Assembly: GCA_023630585.1 (NCBI GenBank)
Contig: CM042548.1
Location: 15,145,527 to 15,209,526 of the forward strand
Direction of reading: 5' to 3'
Source: Cranoglanis bouderius
Lineage: Eukaryota > Chordata > Actinopteri > Siluriformes > Cranoglanididae
DNA length: 64,000 nucleotides
Below the pieces are notes generated by a model, which was not told the DNA's origin, made no database searches, and was given only the letters and a program-made list of their open reading frames with translations. Of the stretch, positions 34,384-46,016 are shown in pieces (the first letter of the stretch is position 1; each line of letters opens with the position of its first letter). The position numbers were made by a program, and so were the translations under genes.

Positions 34384-35848
34384 GTTGTCAACAGAGTATG
34401 ACCAGAAACCATCAGCAGTTGTTCCTAAGGTGATTATACTATATCAAACCGTTGCTGTGATATCGCCTCACTTCCTGTTTTCAGATTGCGTTATAGACTT
34501 CCAGCGAAGCGGCTCTTGTGCCGGATAATTCCTGTGCCGTTTTGATTAGATCAGGATTCTGTGGTTTCTGGTAGTTTTGTATTCTGGTGTTCTGTTCCTC
34601 CTGTATGGTTTTATATCACGACGTACAGGGCCCTAAAGGTTTAACACATGACCTGCGACTGATCCGGATGCTTTTCTAAGATGCAAAGTTATTCAATCGC
34701 TGATGGTGATCTTCAATAGTATCCAAGATGTATTTTTGTTCTTTGTTCACAATTTCACAAATGGAAATGTTGCTCTTTATTCACTTTGGTTAACAGTTTC
34801 CTACATTACCCACAATGCCGTGCTGATAGTGGCGCAGTTGGATTTAGCCCTCGCTTCATGTCTTACTAAAGAGACCGATGCGGTGGCGCTTTAGTCCTTT
34901 AGTCTGTCCAGCTCTCTCACCTCCTCATCAATCAGATCAGCTTCCGAAGCTTCAGCTTTCATGCTAGTACCGCCGTCGATGGCATCACGCTCATCATCCT
35001 GTAGATCGCTAACTAGCTGAGCCGAGTCTCATTAAAATAACACCATGGGGAATATGGTGAGTGAGAAAAGAAGCTCTTGCGCGTTTGTTTTTCGGCACGA
35101 TCATCATCACCCGTTTGAGAATTTTTTTTCATCTATTAAACAGCGATAGTAATAAAAATGTCCCCCTGTGACATCAGAGAGACACACAATCAACAAATTA
35201 GCACCACAATCACTAAACACATCACACATTTCAGTATAATGGTGATTCAGTAGACCTAATGGACTTTCATAATGAGAAAGAAAGGTGGAATGTATGATAT
35301 GATATGATGGACCAAGCAAGCTTACTTCCATTAAGATACACCATTACACACCAAATATCCGTAGTTGACAGAGATTCATGTGCAGTCTTGTCTGAATTAC
35401 GGTAATTACTGTAACGCACAGGCCTGTTTTAGCGTCTGTCCCTGAATACAGGTTACAAAAAACAAAAACAAAACTTGGATTGTAATTTGAATTGTAGTTA
35501 AAGCAGTCCGGTTTCGGCTCACGCCACCCGAGTCACTCCCGTCTCTCACTGTTTCGCACATGTGTGCGTGATACTCTGGGCTTATGCGCCTAATCCTGGC
35601 TGTTTCCCATCGCCAACAATGGAAACTGCGACACAATGCAGGCGAACGCTCCATTGTAATAACAAATCCGAATCCCACGGAGAGTCGAAATTAAAGCAAA
35701 ACAGATATAAGCCTGTGCGGATTTCAAAAATGTTTTATTTTATTTTACTGCAATGCAGCCCTGCGGAGATGAAAGAGCACGGCGGTGATGAACACCCGAG
35801 GAGAGGGGCGTTTCTCTCCGCATGCTCTGTGTTTCTGTTTCTCTGCAG
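34384..35848. other. Intronic DNA, no gene seen
   Basis: Mostly non-repetitive. On the minus strand a 40-codon open segment (about 35024-34891) encodes an acidic stretch ending DLIDEEVRELDRLKD; it has no start, splice or homology support. Nothing else was recognised. Confidence 0.4.
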
Positions 35849-36021
35849 AAGAGCAGCGGGAGGTCGCGGCCCGGCTGCTCGGCCTGCTGGGACGCCGGCT
35901 CCTCTAATCCGCGCCGGGGTCAGCTGATCAGATGTACTCGAGTTAGATTAGAGAGTCACGAGGAAGTTAAAGAGGATTTACGCCTGTCTTCGCTCGAACA
36001 GTTTTGGAGCAACCAGGGACG
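35849..36021 (+). other. Exon-like segment in CCDC85C intron 1 (candidate alternative or poison exon)
   Basis: A good polypyrimidine tract and acceptor (TTTCTGTTTCTCTGCAG, ending 35848) and a good donor (GGGACG|GTGAGA at 36021/36022) bracket 173 GC-rich bases. Joined to CCDC85C exon 1 in its phase 1, the segment stays open for 19 codons (EEQREVAARLLGLLGRRLL) and then meets TAA at 35905-35907, more than 100 bases before the donor. Inclusion would truncate the protein after the linker and could trigger nonsense-mediated decay. The splice signals are seen; use as an exon is inference. Confidence 0.3.
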
Positions 36022-36129
36022 GTGAGATGGAGCTAAGCCCCGCCCTGTTTGTTTCAGAAATAAATATTTTTCCATGTCATGGTTTGTGTCCACTTATATG
36101 CAGTTAAGAAATGTCTGATTTTTCTGCAA

Positions 36130-36400
36130 CTGCAGATCCAACTGTAGTTACGGCTGTGACTTCAAGAAATAGAAAATACTTCAAGAAAAGCTGGTGAAGG
36201 AATGAATGTTTATAGCTGCTATAATGTAAGTAAGAACAGGAACTTGTTTCGCAGATGATTAGATGTAATCATAAATGGATAAAAAGAGTGCATTTCTGTC
36301 ATCAATTTTTAATGTGTTAATCATTTTTTGTGGTCTAAGAGGAATTAAACCCAGTTATAGAAAAATATAAAACATTCCTCAACCCTAATGCTTCATTCTC
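36130..36400 (+). repeat. Family A fragment
   Basis: CAACTGTAGTTACGGCTGTG, GCTGGTGAAGGAATGAATGT, TTATAGCTGCTATAATGTAA, AGGAACTTGTTTCGCAGATG, then a degraded hairpin part. Confidence 0.7.
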
Positions 36401-38817
36401 GAGCTGTTATCGAGAAGCTATTTAGCAGCTATTTGTCACACACACGCCACTCTCTCTCTGAGAGTGTTATGGTGTTAATGGCTCCTTTTAAACCGTCCCC
36501 TGTGATTCTGGCATTGGTGAGGACGTTCTAAACACGCACGAGATGTTACTGACACCTGCTGGTAGCCGAGCGTCGGGATAATCGATTGTGACGAGACCGT
36601 GCGGAGAGCAAAGCTCCGTCGGGTGTGCTTTATTGGTCGTAAAAAGTCAAAGAGACGAGTCCTGTTTGAAAGAAGGAGGATGTGCCGGGACCTTGATGGG
36701 TCTGAGAGGGAGCGAGAGTGCGTTCGGGGACAGGTGACGGATTTACAGCAGAGAGAGGGTTAAATGGGACGCCGACTCCCGAATCGAGCTAATTAGGCGT
36801 GGAGACGGACGGGAAGGGCGTAGGGGGATACAAAGTGTTTGTGTGTGTGTGTGTGTGTGTAAAAGAATGCAGCAGCAGGAGTTTGACCCTGACGATGACT
36901 CATGCTGTCACTATGAGCTCCTCAATCCAACACACACAATTTCAATTATTCGAAATCTTCAGTATTTAAAAACCTCTGAATATTCAGGAGCCGTTGATGT
37001 TTTACTGAAACAGACCGAGTGGACGTCAGCACTCTGTCGCTACTCAGAATCAGAACTTTTTTCTTTTCTTTTTTTTTTTTTTTTAAATTTTATAAATAAA
37101 ACAAGTAATTTGTTTAATGTTTTAGATTTGTTATTTAATGATTTATTTATTCACCCTCAAAAAAAATGACTGATAATAAAAATCACTTTCTTTCAACACA
37201 GGGTGAATCCATGGAAGAGTGGAAGGGGGGCACAAACTTTTGCACTCAGTTGTACAGATTGATTTTGCGGGGACATTTACTTGGTCACGTTGAAAGAAAA
37301 TATTGCAATTAAAAGAAAATATATATAGTATTTAAACTAAAAGCAGTGTGTGAATTTATTATTTTTTTTTAAACAAACCGTCTCTGGCTCTTTAGTTCAT
37401 TATTTATAGATTTTCCTTTAAGCATATCACAGTTGCACTAACTCTCTCTGTGTCCTGCTCTATATTTGAAACCTCGCTTGCTCAAACCCACGCTGATTAA
37501 CACGCTTCAGTCTTCCTCAAGGTCTTCCTCTGTGTAGATATGAAGGTATGTAGTAACGGGAGCGAGCGTGAAACGTGGTGTGTGTGATACGGGTCACACT
37601 CGTCTCCGGCCTCTGCATTCTTCATCACGCTCGGATAGCGAGGTCGGGACACTTATGCCGAGAATGCAGCGCAGCACACAAGGCTCGACGGAGACACACC
37701 CCTCTCCTGGTTCTTGTGGTTCTTTGATCATCCTGAAGCATTATATATGAGGTTTCACACTTTACAAAACAAACTAAATTAGTCTTTTATTTGTTATTTA
37801 ATTACCCCGTGGGGGAAAAAAAACCCCAAGAGAATCTGTAATGGTTTTAATGGTTATAATGGGAATTGTATTGGTTTTAATGGAAATGCGAATGGTTCCT
37901 GTTGGTCTCTACTGGTAATTTGTTGCCTTCTATTGGTGGCATGTTATGTCTAGTAGATAGCATTAAGGACTAGTAATGGTTTTAATGGTTAGCTGATGGT
38001 TTGTAATGGTATTTGTACTGGAAACCATTAGAATTTCTGTGATGGTTTGTATTGTTTTTTTTTTCCAGCAGGGTATTCATTTAAAGCAAGATGCTACAGG
38101 TAAAAATAACAATTTTGGCCACGTTTTTAATCTTGAAATAATGCAATAAAAATAAAATGATAAAAATATTCAAACTCAACAGACAAAATGTCAAAAATTA
38201 CATCCACTGTATCATCTTAAACTTTGAAGAAATCAAAGGGGGGGGGGAGAAAAACAATAAAGAAATGATTCTTCAGCAAATTGTTCTGTAAAGGTCTTTA
38301 GTTTGAGAGTGTTTTAAAGCGAGATAAATAATTGAACTCTAACATTTTAGGATTGTAATAAATATGCAAATTTATTCGGATTTAATTATACAATAATTAA
38401 AAAACTCATTTGCATAAATAAATGTGCATTTTTAAAAAAGATATTATAAGGAAATACTGATTGTAATGTCTAGTGTTTTAAAAAAAAATGTCCTCCTTCA
38501 TCACAGTTCTTTCTCCCCCCCCCCTTTTTTTTTTTTTTTTTAGGTGCAATTTTAGGATTAGCGCACCACCCAGACCACCAAATAGCTCTGGGAGAATCTG
38601 TACAATAATACAGTTTGTCTGAACTGCAGGGATTACGTTAAAATGAGATGTTAATCGTGTAAATATGTTCCTCCGGTGAAGGGTGTAAGCCGTGATGTCA
38701 TGCTGTAATCAGTGTAATCAGTGGCGTGCACATTGTACACACCTCCAGCAGAACGATTGTGTGGATGTGGTGTTTTAGTCGTGAGATTAACCTGCATTTC
38801 TGCTTTTATTTCGACAG
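36401..38817. other. Intronic DNA up to CCDC85C exon 2
   Basis: 36440-36780 is balanced, non-repetitive sequence that could be regulatory. A short GT run lies at 36839-36860. The motif CACAAACTTTTGCACTCAGT near 37229 resembles the end noted at 5738. 37830-38060 is a weak repeat around AATGGTTTTAATGGTTA. No other exon was recognised. Confidence 0.45.
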
Positions 38818-38894
38818 AGTCCTCGAATTACATCCGTCAGCTAGAGACGAAAGTCCGGATTTTAGAGGACGACAGCAAGCAGGTTTTCTCCCAG
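38818..38894 (+). CDS. ccdc85c: CCDC85C, coding exon 2
   Basis: Acceptor TTATTTCGACAG, donor CCCAG|GTGAGC. With one base from exon 1 it encodes 26 residues (ESSNYIRQLETKVRILEDDS, then KQVFSQ), a short third helical segment matching the YIRQLE motif of vertebrate CCDC85C. It ends in phase 0. A CA repeat starts eight bases after the donor. Confidence 0.95.
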
Positions 38895-38901
38895 GTGAGC
38901 G

Positions 38902-38902
<1 letters not shown>

Positions 38903-38934
<32 letters not shown>
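38903..38934. repeat. CA microsatellite beside the exon 2 donor
   Basis: About 16 CA units starting eight bases downstream of the CCDC85C exon 2 donor, on the sense strand. Confidence 0.95.
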
Positions 38935-38936
<2 letters not shown>

Positions 38937-39094
38937 CCTCTCTATAATCCTGAACTTCTTATTCACAAGAGTTTTAGAATTATGGTATTGATTCAGTGTT
39001 CAGTAGACCATTCTAATCATGCAAAAATACATCCAATTAAACTTAGTTTTCACATATAACTAGAATTTTTTATTTTTTTTTGTATTAATAACTA

Positions 39095-39228
39095 TGGCTG
39101 CCATCGCATCATCCAGGTGGATGCTACACACTGGTGGTGGTTGAGGAGATTCCCCCCCTGTACTATGTAAAGCGCTTTGAGTGTCTAGAAAAGCGGTATA
39201 TAAATGTAACTAATTATTATTATTACTT
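39095..39228 (+). repeat. Retroposon 3' tail (SINE/LINE type)
   Basis: The sequence ending ATGTAAAGCGCTTTGAGTGT, CTAGAAAAGCGGTATATAAA and TGTAACTAATTATTATTATT has the form of a non-LTR retroposon or SINE 3' tail, common in teleosts and followed by a simple ATT repeat. Only the 3' part (about 130 bases) is recognisable. Confidence 0.6.
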
Positions 39229-39544
39229 TAAATGTAAATGATTTTTTGTGTGAAAGCTGCAGTTTTGTATTTTTTTTCCTTCGGTTAAAAAAAAAAAAAA
39301 AGTTTAGTAGTAGCTTACTGTATTTTTTTTCGAACTGCTCCTCCACACTGCGTTACGGGGCGGCGTTACACACTCTGAGGAAACCGCTATCTGCCCTCTT
39401 CCGCATACACGAGCTCACAGACGCCCATGATTGGCTAGTGTCTCTGTGATTGACAGGGGGACACAGACTATGCCCCTCCCACCCTTAGAACACGGCCAGT
39501 ATTGCTCTCTTGGACTCCTGGACACAGATGGCTGTGGCATTGTC

Positions 39545-39752
39545 TGAATTCGAAACTCGTACATTAACACATAATGTGTTAACAGGAACATGTTGCGGGA
39601 TGTTTCACAACATTTAAATGTAACTATAAGTGGATAAAAAGTACCATGTGTGATTCTTTAATAAATAAAAAATTGTAAGCATTGGCAGGAAATTAATCAA
39701 TTTCGGGGCATCGTACCAACAGCAAGTCCCCCAAGTCTTTTATTCCTTAAAA
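39545..39752 (+). repeat. Family A fragment
   Basis: TGTTTCACAACATTTAAATG, TAACTATAAGTGGATAAAAA, GATTCTTTAATAAATAAAAA and CCCAAGTCTTTTATTCCTTA in family order, with the hairpin shortened. Confidence 0.75.
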
Positions 39753-40544
39753 ACATATTACACAATTAACACGATTTGTACCATTTCCCCTTACTAGGTT
39801 TTTTGAAGGATCGGAAGGGAGTAAAAAAAAACCTAAAAAAGTTAAGCAACAATTCAGCCAACAAATGACACGATTCTTGTCCGTAAACAAACATGTTTGG
39901 TGTCTGAAGTTTGCTTCTTAAATAAAGAAATTTTGCAGATCAGTGTCTTTTTAAAAAATTGTATGATATAGTATATTATCGTTATACTGTACAACTCTGT
40001 GAGTCTTTAAACTTTAGGCCACGCCTTCTTCCCAAATCTGATGCACTTGACAAAGTGATTGATTCCTCTGACTATTTGTAACTATTTTTAGCTCTCTGAC
40101 ACCATGTTGTCCATCTTAATAGAAAACAGTGGCTCATACATTATTATTTCCGAATAATCAAATCTGAACAACTCAAGTCTCACAAACTTCCAATACTTGT
40201 TAGCTACGTTAGACTTGTAGCTTTGGTGCATAAATAAATCAATAATCAATTGGCTGCATTTGAGGTTGAATGGAAAATTGAAGGAATGTTTCTTTTCTTT
40301 TATTTAAAAAAAAAAAAAAAATGACGTTAAAAGAAAACGTGCCATCAGAAATGGACTGCAGCGTGACTGACGACTCGGAGAAAAGGGTTTAATGGAAACT
40401 GTACGGATTCCAGAGTCCGCTGGAGCTCCAGTATGGCCTCAATTATCCAGAATAAACTGAGGAGAAAAAGAATTAACCCCCGATTCACTGTTTTTATGTG
40501 CGACAAAAGTCTGAAAGCGCTATTCGTCTTTGTTTTAAACCACA

Positions 40545-41078
40545 GCGCCATTTGAATTGGTCAAAAGGTGTTGATTCATTTTCTAGAACAGCCACGCTGA
40601 CAGTAGTGCAGCTTCAAATCACAGGTTTATATTAATGCACTCGGTCTGATATGTTTTTGTTTCTATGGTAACGGTATGGCTAAGACGGGTCATTTTCTCT
40701 GCGGAGATGTTTATTTAACTTTTATGGAAGGAGTCTCCAGTGTCAGCACCTTGTAACAGTAAAGCTGCAGATGTAAGTTTTCCAACATTCTTCAGGACCT
40801 GATGCTTTCTCGGTAAAATGCAAACAAACTTTACCTTCAAGGAAGAAAGGAAAAAAAGAGAGGTTTGTGGGGGAATGACTTTTTATGGCTACTATAACGT
40901 AAGCGAGAACAGGAACGAACTTATTTCACAGATGTTCCACAGCAAAAAGTATGGTGTCATTGGCAAATTGCTGCGGTATAAGAGGAGTAACAGGAATAAA
41001 ACTTTTTGGGAATGTAGCGTTATTGGAAAATTCATTATTTTCCTATAACAACATGCCCCTGAGTGTTGTATTGCTTAC
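40545..41078 (+). repeat. Family A copy, nearly complete
   Basis: Begins CACAGCGCCATTTGAATTGG, has GGTTTATATTAATGCACTCG, GGAAGGAGTCTCCAGTGTCA, GGCAAATTGCTGCGGTATAA, then the hairpin (GTTATTGGAAAATTCATTAT, TTTTCCTATAACAACATGCC). This copy best shows the order of all family segments. Confidence 0.82.
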
Positions 41079-42307
41079 TCAGTACAAAGAAGACGATGGA
41101 TGCTGAGAGCTGGAACATTTGAGTCACATCTCTTAGTCAGAATTTTGCAGTTCCAGGAAACAGCCGTTTTCCTAGAGCTGGACACCAGTCGAGTCGCGTG
41201 AGTTAAGAAGCAGCCAGTAATAATAAAAAGCGAAGGATTATCACAATGCTCACTCAGGCAGAGCTGGGAAGGGAAAAAAATTTTCTTTTTGCAGCACAGG
41301 GTTGACTGTTACACACTTACATGCATGTACAAACCTACAGTGCTCTTTTTGTTTTGTGTAGAATAAGCTGGAGTAATCCCTCAGAGCGAACAGAGAGATG
41401 TTTTCCAACCCAACAACAATCAGAGCAGGTTCGGGGGGAAAAAGAGAGATGGACAGGATAATTACACGCGTGTTATTACTGAGACACGAAATCCTTCAGC
41501 TCGTAAAAGGCACATCAGATACAGATCATCTTCTTCAGGGAGAATATTTCATTAGATAGATAACATCCAGTGCTAAATTGCTTTTGGAGCAGACACCGTG
41601 GAGTCTCGTAAGGCAATTCGAGGTCTGTTTGGAGAGCCTCACGACGTCCTACACACCCAAACAGATTAGCTGTGGACAGGTGAAGCCAGGATATGTCTCC
41701 GATTTTATAAAGCGTGACGAGACTCTTCTTCTCAGGTCCATAACTCATCGGCTTTTGTACTTTTAACCTTCCGTACTGACCGCTCGACTCGTGTTGATGT
41801 GCGACACGGTGACCGCTGAAAGGTCACGCTGTAAAACACTCTAGGGGTTGACTAGTCGAGGTGAATGGAAAAAACAGAGGCAGACGGTAAAGAAAGCAGG
41901 ATAAATCTACTTCGTTAGTCTGAAAACATTTCGGCCAGTTCTACATCTAAATGCACAGTGCAGTAGGAAAAGTCTTATCCGTTCCCTCAGTCACTGGGCT
42001 ATAAGGATGTTTTCCGTAGATGGACATGAGCTTCCATGCTGCACGCACTCAGTTCCAGACAGCTCCGAATTTCAGCTGAGCCACCAGGTTTGTCCACGCG
42101 AGTGCATTTTTAAGACGTAATATTCCTTAAATAGTTTAATATTACACACAAATATATTATGTTGCACATTTATTTATTTTTTAAAAAAAAGCATTGAAGT
42201 TAGAAATTTAAGTATGACATGCTAATTAAAGTGAGGTTTAACACATTCTTTGTTGCACTAATAACCTAAAAATAGTGACGCTCTGAATTGGTTTTTGTTT
42301 TAACTCT

Positions 42308-42560
42308 ACAGGGTGTCCGAAAAGTCAGGAACCAATGGGTATATGTCGATCCAAATATATGTCGCTGCAAAAGCATGAAACAGCAGCTGAGAAAATACGT
42401 ACTGTCGAGGGTCAGGGTGAACATGTAGAGCATGTGTTCTCATACAGAATGAAGTGTATGTAGTTTTACTCTGAAGAATCTATTCAACCACTTACAAAAA
42501 AAATTCTGGTCAACTAGTAAAAATTAAGTCGTGCAACCTGTAAAACTTGTAAAATGATAC
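42308..42560. repeat. Possible degraded DNA transposon
   Basis: ACAGGGTGTCCGAAAAGTCA at the start looks like a mariner-type terminal repeat. No partner or coding remnant was identified. Confidence 0.25.
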
Positions 42561-43928
42561 TTTGAAGATTAGTGGTTAGGGTCCTGCATTAGTGGCCTCA
42601 GCGTGCCAATCATTTTGGAACTGGCTGTGTATATAACTTTTTTTTTTTTTTTTTTAATGTAACTTTAATTAAACTGTGTGTGTATATATACAAGCTGTAA
42701 TACTGAACCAAAGTTTTTCGAGGTGAGTGTGTGATGATTTCAGAAATGGAGCTTGAAACGATGCTAATAAGCTGCCGGCTATAAGCGTTCATTATTCATT
42801 GTTAGCTACGATTATTTGTTAGCTACCTCATCGCTTGAATGCAAAACGCGAACAATTTTCAGACAGCAAACATGTCACTACATTTGGCGTGGGGAGGAAA
42901 ATTTCGTAAGCCGCAGATTGCTGCGTGTTGCACTTAGGGGGCCAAGCACTGAAGAAATGAAGCAGGTTTTTTTAGACGACAGAGTTTAGAGTTGTGATGT
43001 TTTTTGTTTTTTCACCAGGATTCATTCATCATAATTTAGTTGCTGTAAGGAGGAAGTGCTGTTCTTAATGACTCATGCTTGAAGAGACTTGGGGGGCAGT
43101 TTATTGACTCGAGTGGCTTTATCCAGTTCTGATCAAACAGACAATAATGAGACGGATGAACTGAGACTCTCTTTCAGCTTTTTTTCAGCCAGAAGCTCAT
43201 CTTCCATCTGTCACTGATGCCTGAGCGAACAGAGAAGAAGCGCAGAGTCGACTGGAGAAGGATTCATCAGAATATTGGAGAAATATTGCAAAAAAAAATA
43301 TCGTCCACCTAATTTGCAAATGATCGAGGGAGAGCGAATTGCCATTTTAGTAGCATTTGACCTGATTTAAGGGCATGAACATACTTTTATTGTCAGTAAT
43401 GTACAGAGATCTGCAATGTAGTAACTTTTTTCTTATTTGGGATGAGCTGAAGGAGAAATATGGATTTTATGTGCCACAGGCTCTCTGTATTAATAAATAC
43501 AAATAAAGAGATGTACAGTATATAATAGACCAGCTTGTGAGTTTTCAGCACTTTCCGCTGAATAGCGGAAACATTTCTCTCACCACTTATACTTTCTTTT
43601 GGAAAACGAAACAGCAGTTGTTTATTTCTCCGCCATCACCCTTTTACTTCAAAACACCGTGAAGATCGGAAGGAGAAGACTGGATGAAACTGGAAGCTAA
43701 TATAGACAACTTATACGTTTGGTTTTGTTGTTCAAGAGCCATTGTTCAAACCAGGAAGTTTATTTTTATACAATTTATTAATACCAGGCTGTGCAGTTAA
43801 GCAATGAATAAAACACTTCATGATGTGCTGCTATGGGAAATTGCTGTTGTTGGGTGGATTGGAAGATACGGGTTGCGTATCCGTTCCAATCACTTTTACT
43901 AATGTAGACATATTTGTGTGTTTGTTAG

Positions 43929-44030
43929 GGGAACGTTGGCGATTTGAAGACGCTGAAGAAAGGCTTGACGTTGTATCACTCCGAGTCCCAGCTCTCTGCG
44001 CTGTCCAAGCAGCAAGACGCCTTACAGAAC
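43929..44030 (+). CDS. ccdc85c: CCDC85C, coding exon 3
   Basis: Acceptor TTTGTTAG, donor CAGAAC|GTACGT. Encodes 34 residues in phase 0, including DLKTLKKGLTLYHSESQLSA, matching the conserved TLRKG(F/L)SPYHSESQL block of CCDC85C. Confidence 0.95.
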
Positions 44031-44239
44031 GTACGTATGGACCTTTTGTTTTTTTTTGACCTCTCTTTTAAATATGATGCTTTTTTTTTTTTTTGTCACC
44101 AAAAAAGCAAAACAATGCCACGTTGTGTCTTTTGTTGCTTTATAAAAATGTGGCTCATTGTGGAAGTCCATCAGTCAGTCCCTTTGGTTGAAAGTCTCTG
44201 GGGGGGAAATTTTTTTTTTTTTTTTTTTGAGCATTTCAG

Positions 44240-44866
44240 CTTTCGGGTGATTTCCTGCCTCTGTGCAGGGGTCTGATCTCTGCAGGAGAACTGTTGTTCA
44301 AGTACAAAGTGTCTCAGAGATCAGAGCCTGCCTGCTAACCCTGAGCTGACCTGCAGAAAGCAGGTTAAAATGAAATATCATGTCAGCCTGTAACTTCATA
44401 ACTGCATGTAAACAGGCGTGTGCATATCTCAGGGTTCTCGTTTCTCTTCTTGACATTACTGCACTGGCTCCCACTTAATATTCACCCTACTGCCAGGTGA
44501 GTTGTGGGTTTGAACACTTATTTGTGCTTGTTAAACATCCCATTATAGATTTATTCCCCCTTCTGTTGCGAAGTCTTTCCACTAGATTTTGGAGTGTGGC
44601 TGTGGGCATGTGTCCATTCACCCACAAGAGCATTAGTGAAGTCAGGCACTGGTGTTGGGCGAGGAGGCCTGGGGTGCGAGGAGGCCTGGGGTGCAGTCGG
44701 CATTCCAGTTCCTCCCAAAGTTGTTCACTAGGGTTGAGGGCAGGCCACTCGAGTTTTTCCACTCCAACATTAACACACCATGTCTTCATGGAGCTCGCTT
44801 TGTGCACAGGGGCATTGTCATGCTGGAACAGGTTTGGGCCTCTTCTTTCTTGAATTGCTGAGAGTT
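44240..44866. repeat. Tandem duplication, copy 1 (carries a Tc1 relic)
   Basis: Begins ATTTCAGCTTTCGGGTGATT, continues CTGTGCAGGGGTCTGATCTC and CAGAAAGCAGGTTA, and ends CATTGTCATGCTGGAACAGG. The same order follows in copy 2 (44867-48230), which is split by a hAT element. Confidence 0.8.
44487..44840 (-). pseudogene. Tc1 transposase C-terminal relic
   Basis: The minus strand reads HKASSMKTWCVNVGVEKLEW, then ALNPSEQLWEELECRL and TATLQNLVERL, the C-terminal part of a Tc1 transposase around its DLNPIE-type motif. The Asp and Glu of that motif are lost (ALNPSEQL). Frame disruptions and lack of the N-terminal half make it inactive. Confidence 0.85.
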
Positions 44867-46016
44867 TCAGCTTTCAGGTGATTTCCTGCCTCTGTTCAGT
44901 AGGGTTGTCAAAAGTACCGGTACTTCGTTACCAAGTCGGTACTAAAAAAAACAAAAAGTTGACGGTACCGGATTTTCACAAGTACCGGTAGTACCGAGTA
45001 CCACGTCAACCCGGTACCGATGCGCTGTCTGACAGGTAGTCGGTCGGGAACTTTTCATAGGTGCAGCGTGCAGTTATGGTAGCGGTTGCATTATGGATGT
45101 TGTAGCACAGTTTAATTCAAGTGTAGGAATGCAAAAAAACATCCTCTTTTTTGTTTACTTAATGGTTAAAATATGCACGTGTAACGTTAATACGGTCATG
45201 TGTCCTTATTAACCATTTAATTCTTTTAAAAACATCCACGCCCCACCGGTGGACCTCCGTGTTGTTAAGTGTAAAACTATGCTATGTACACAGCTGCTGT
45301 GTTTACGTAGGTACTCATGTGATATATCTTTTGGAAAGCTAATCTCTTGTGCTTCGATTGATGTAAACCAACACTTACAAAACTGAGGCAACTCACCTAT
45401 GAAGCCTCATATTAGTCCACTGATCCATAAAATCCCCACAAAAACAGTCGTTACACTGGCAAAGGTCCAAACGATCCAATTAAGTAAAAATATTTAGTCC
45501 AAAACACATCAATAAATACCCACGGACTATTGCTGAGTCATTTCAAATTATAGGCAGATGTGCCTAATCTTTCAGGTTTTCTCTGTTATAACTTCGGTTC
45601 ACTTTCAGCACTTAAGTTTAAAAGTCCCTGCGCGAAGATGCCTAACGAGTGGCAAGTGTTTCGTTTCAGAAACTTTTTTACATAGTTTGTATTTTTTGCT
45701 TGTAATTTATTCAGTTATTATTTACTTGAAGGGAAAAAAACTATGGCCAAAACTTAAAGCATTTTTCAGAAATACTTGAAATATACATACAGTGGGGGGA
45801 AAAAAGTATTTGATCCCCTGCTGATTTTGTACGTTTGCCCACTGACAAAGAAATGATCAGTCTGTAATTTTAATGGTAGGTGTATTTTAACAGTGAGAGA
45901 CAGAATAACAACAAAAAAATCCAGAAAAAAGCATTTCAAAAAAGTTATAAATTGATTTGCATTTTAATGAGGGAAATAAGTATTTGATCCCCTATCAATC
46001 AGCAAGATTTCTGGCT

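Larger units (their letters stand above)
9547..38817 (+). other. CCDC85C intron 1 (29.3 kb)
   Basis: The intron interrupts the codon after Asn235 (phase 1) and takes up nearly half of the window. It is made largely of transposons and simple repeats, listed individually. Non-repetitive, balanced segments near 15790-15990, 16150-16380, 28900-29250, 30940-31170, 33930-34260 and 36440-36780 are the best candidates for regulatory DNA. An exon-like segment lies at 35849-36021. Confidence 0.9.
38935..43928 (+). other. CCDC85C intron 2
   Basis: Phase 0 intron. It holds a retroposon-type tail, two family A copies and degraded repeats, given separately. Elsewhere, including 41080-42300 and 43000-43740, no gene or clear element was recognised. 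42930-42960 carries a family C end. 43795-43855 is a family A scrap (AATAAAACACTTCATGATGT). Confidence 0.7.

Noticed and set aside
35562..35927. 121-codon plus-strand frame overlapping the exon-like segment
   Set aside because: It reads the segment in a frame other than that set by CCDC85C exon 1, crosses the likely splice acceptor, and ends in A/G/P-rich residues caused by GC content.
37229..37256. A possible Tc1 pair formed by the ends near 5738 and 37229
   Set aside because: The two similar ends are 31 kb apart in unrelated contexts, with no transposase between them that fits; at best they are separate terminal fragments.
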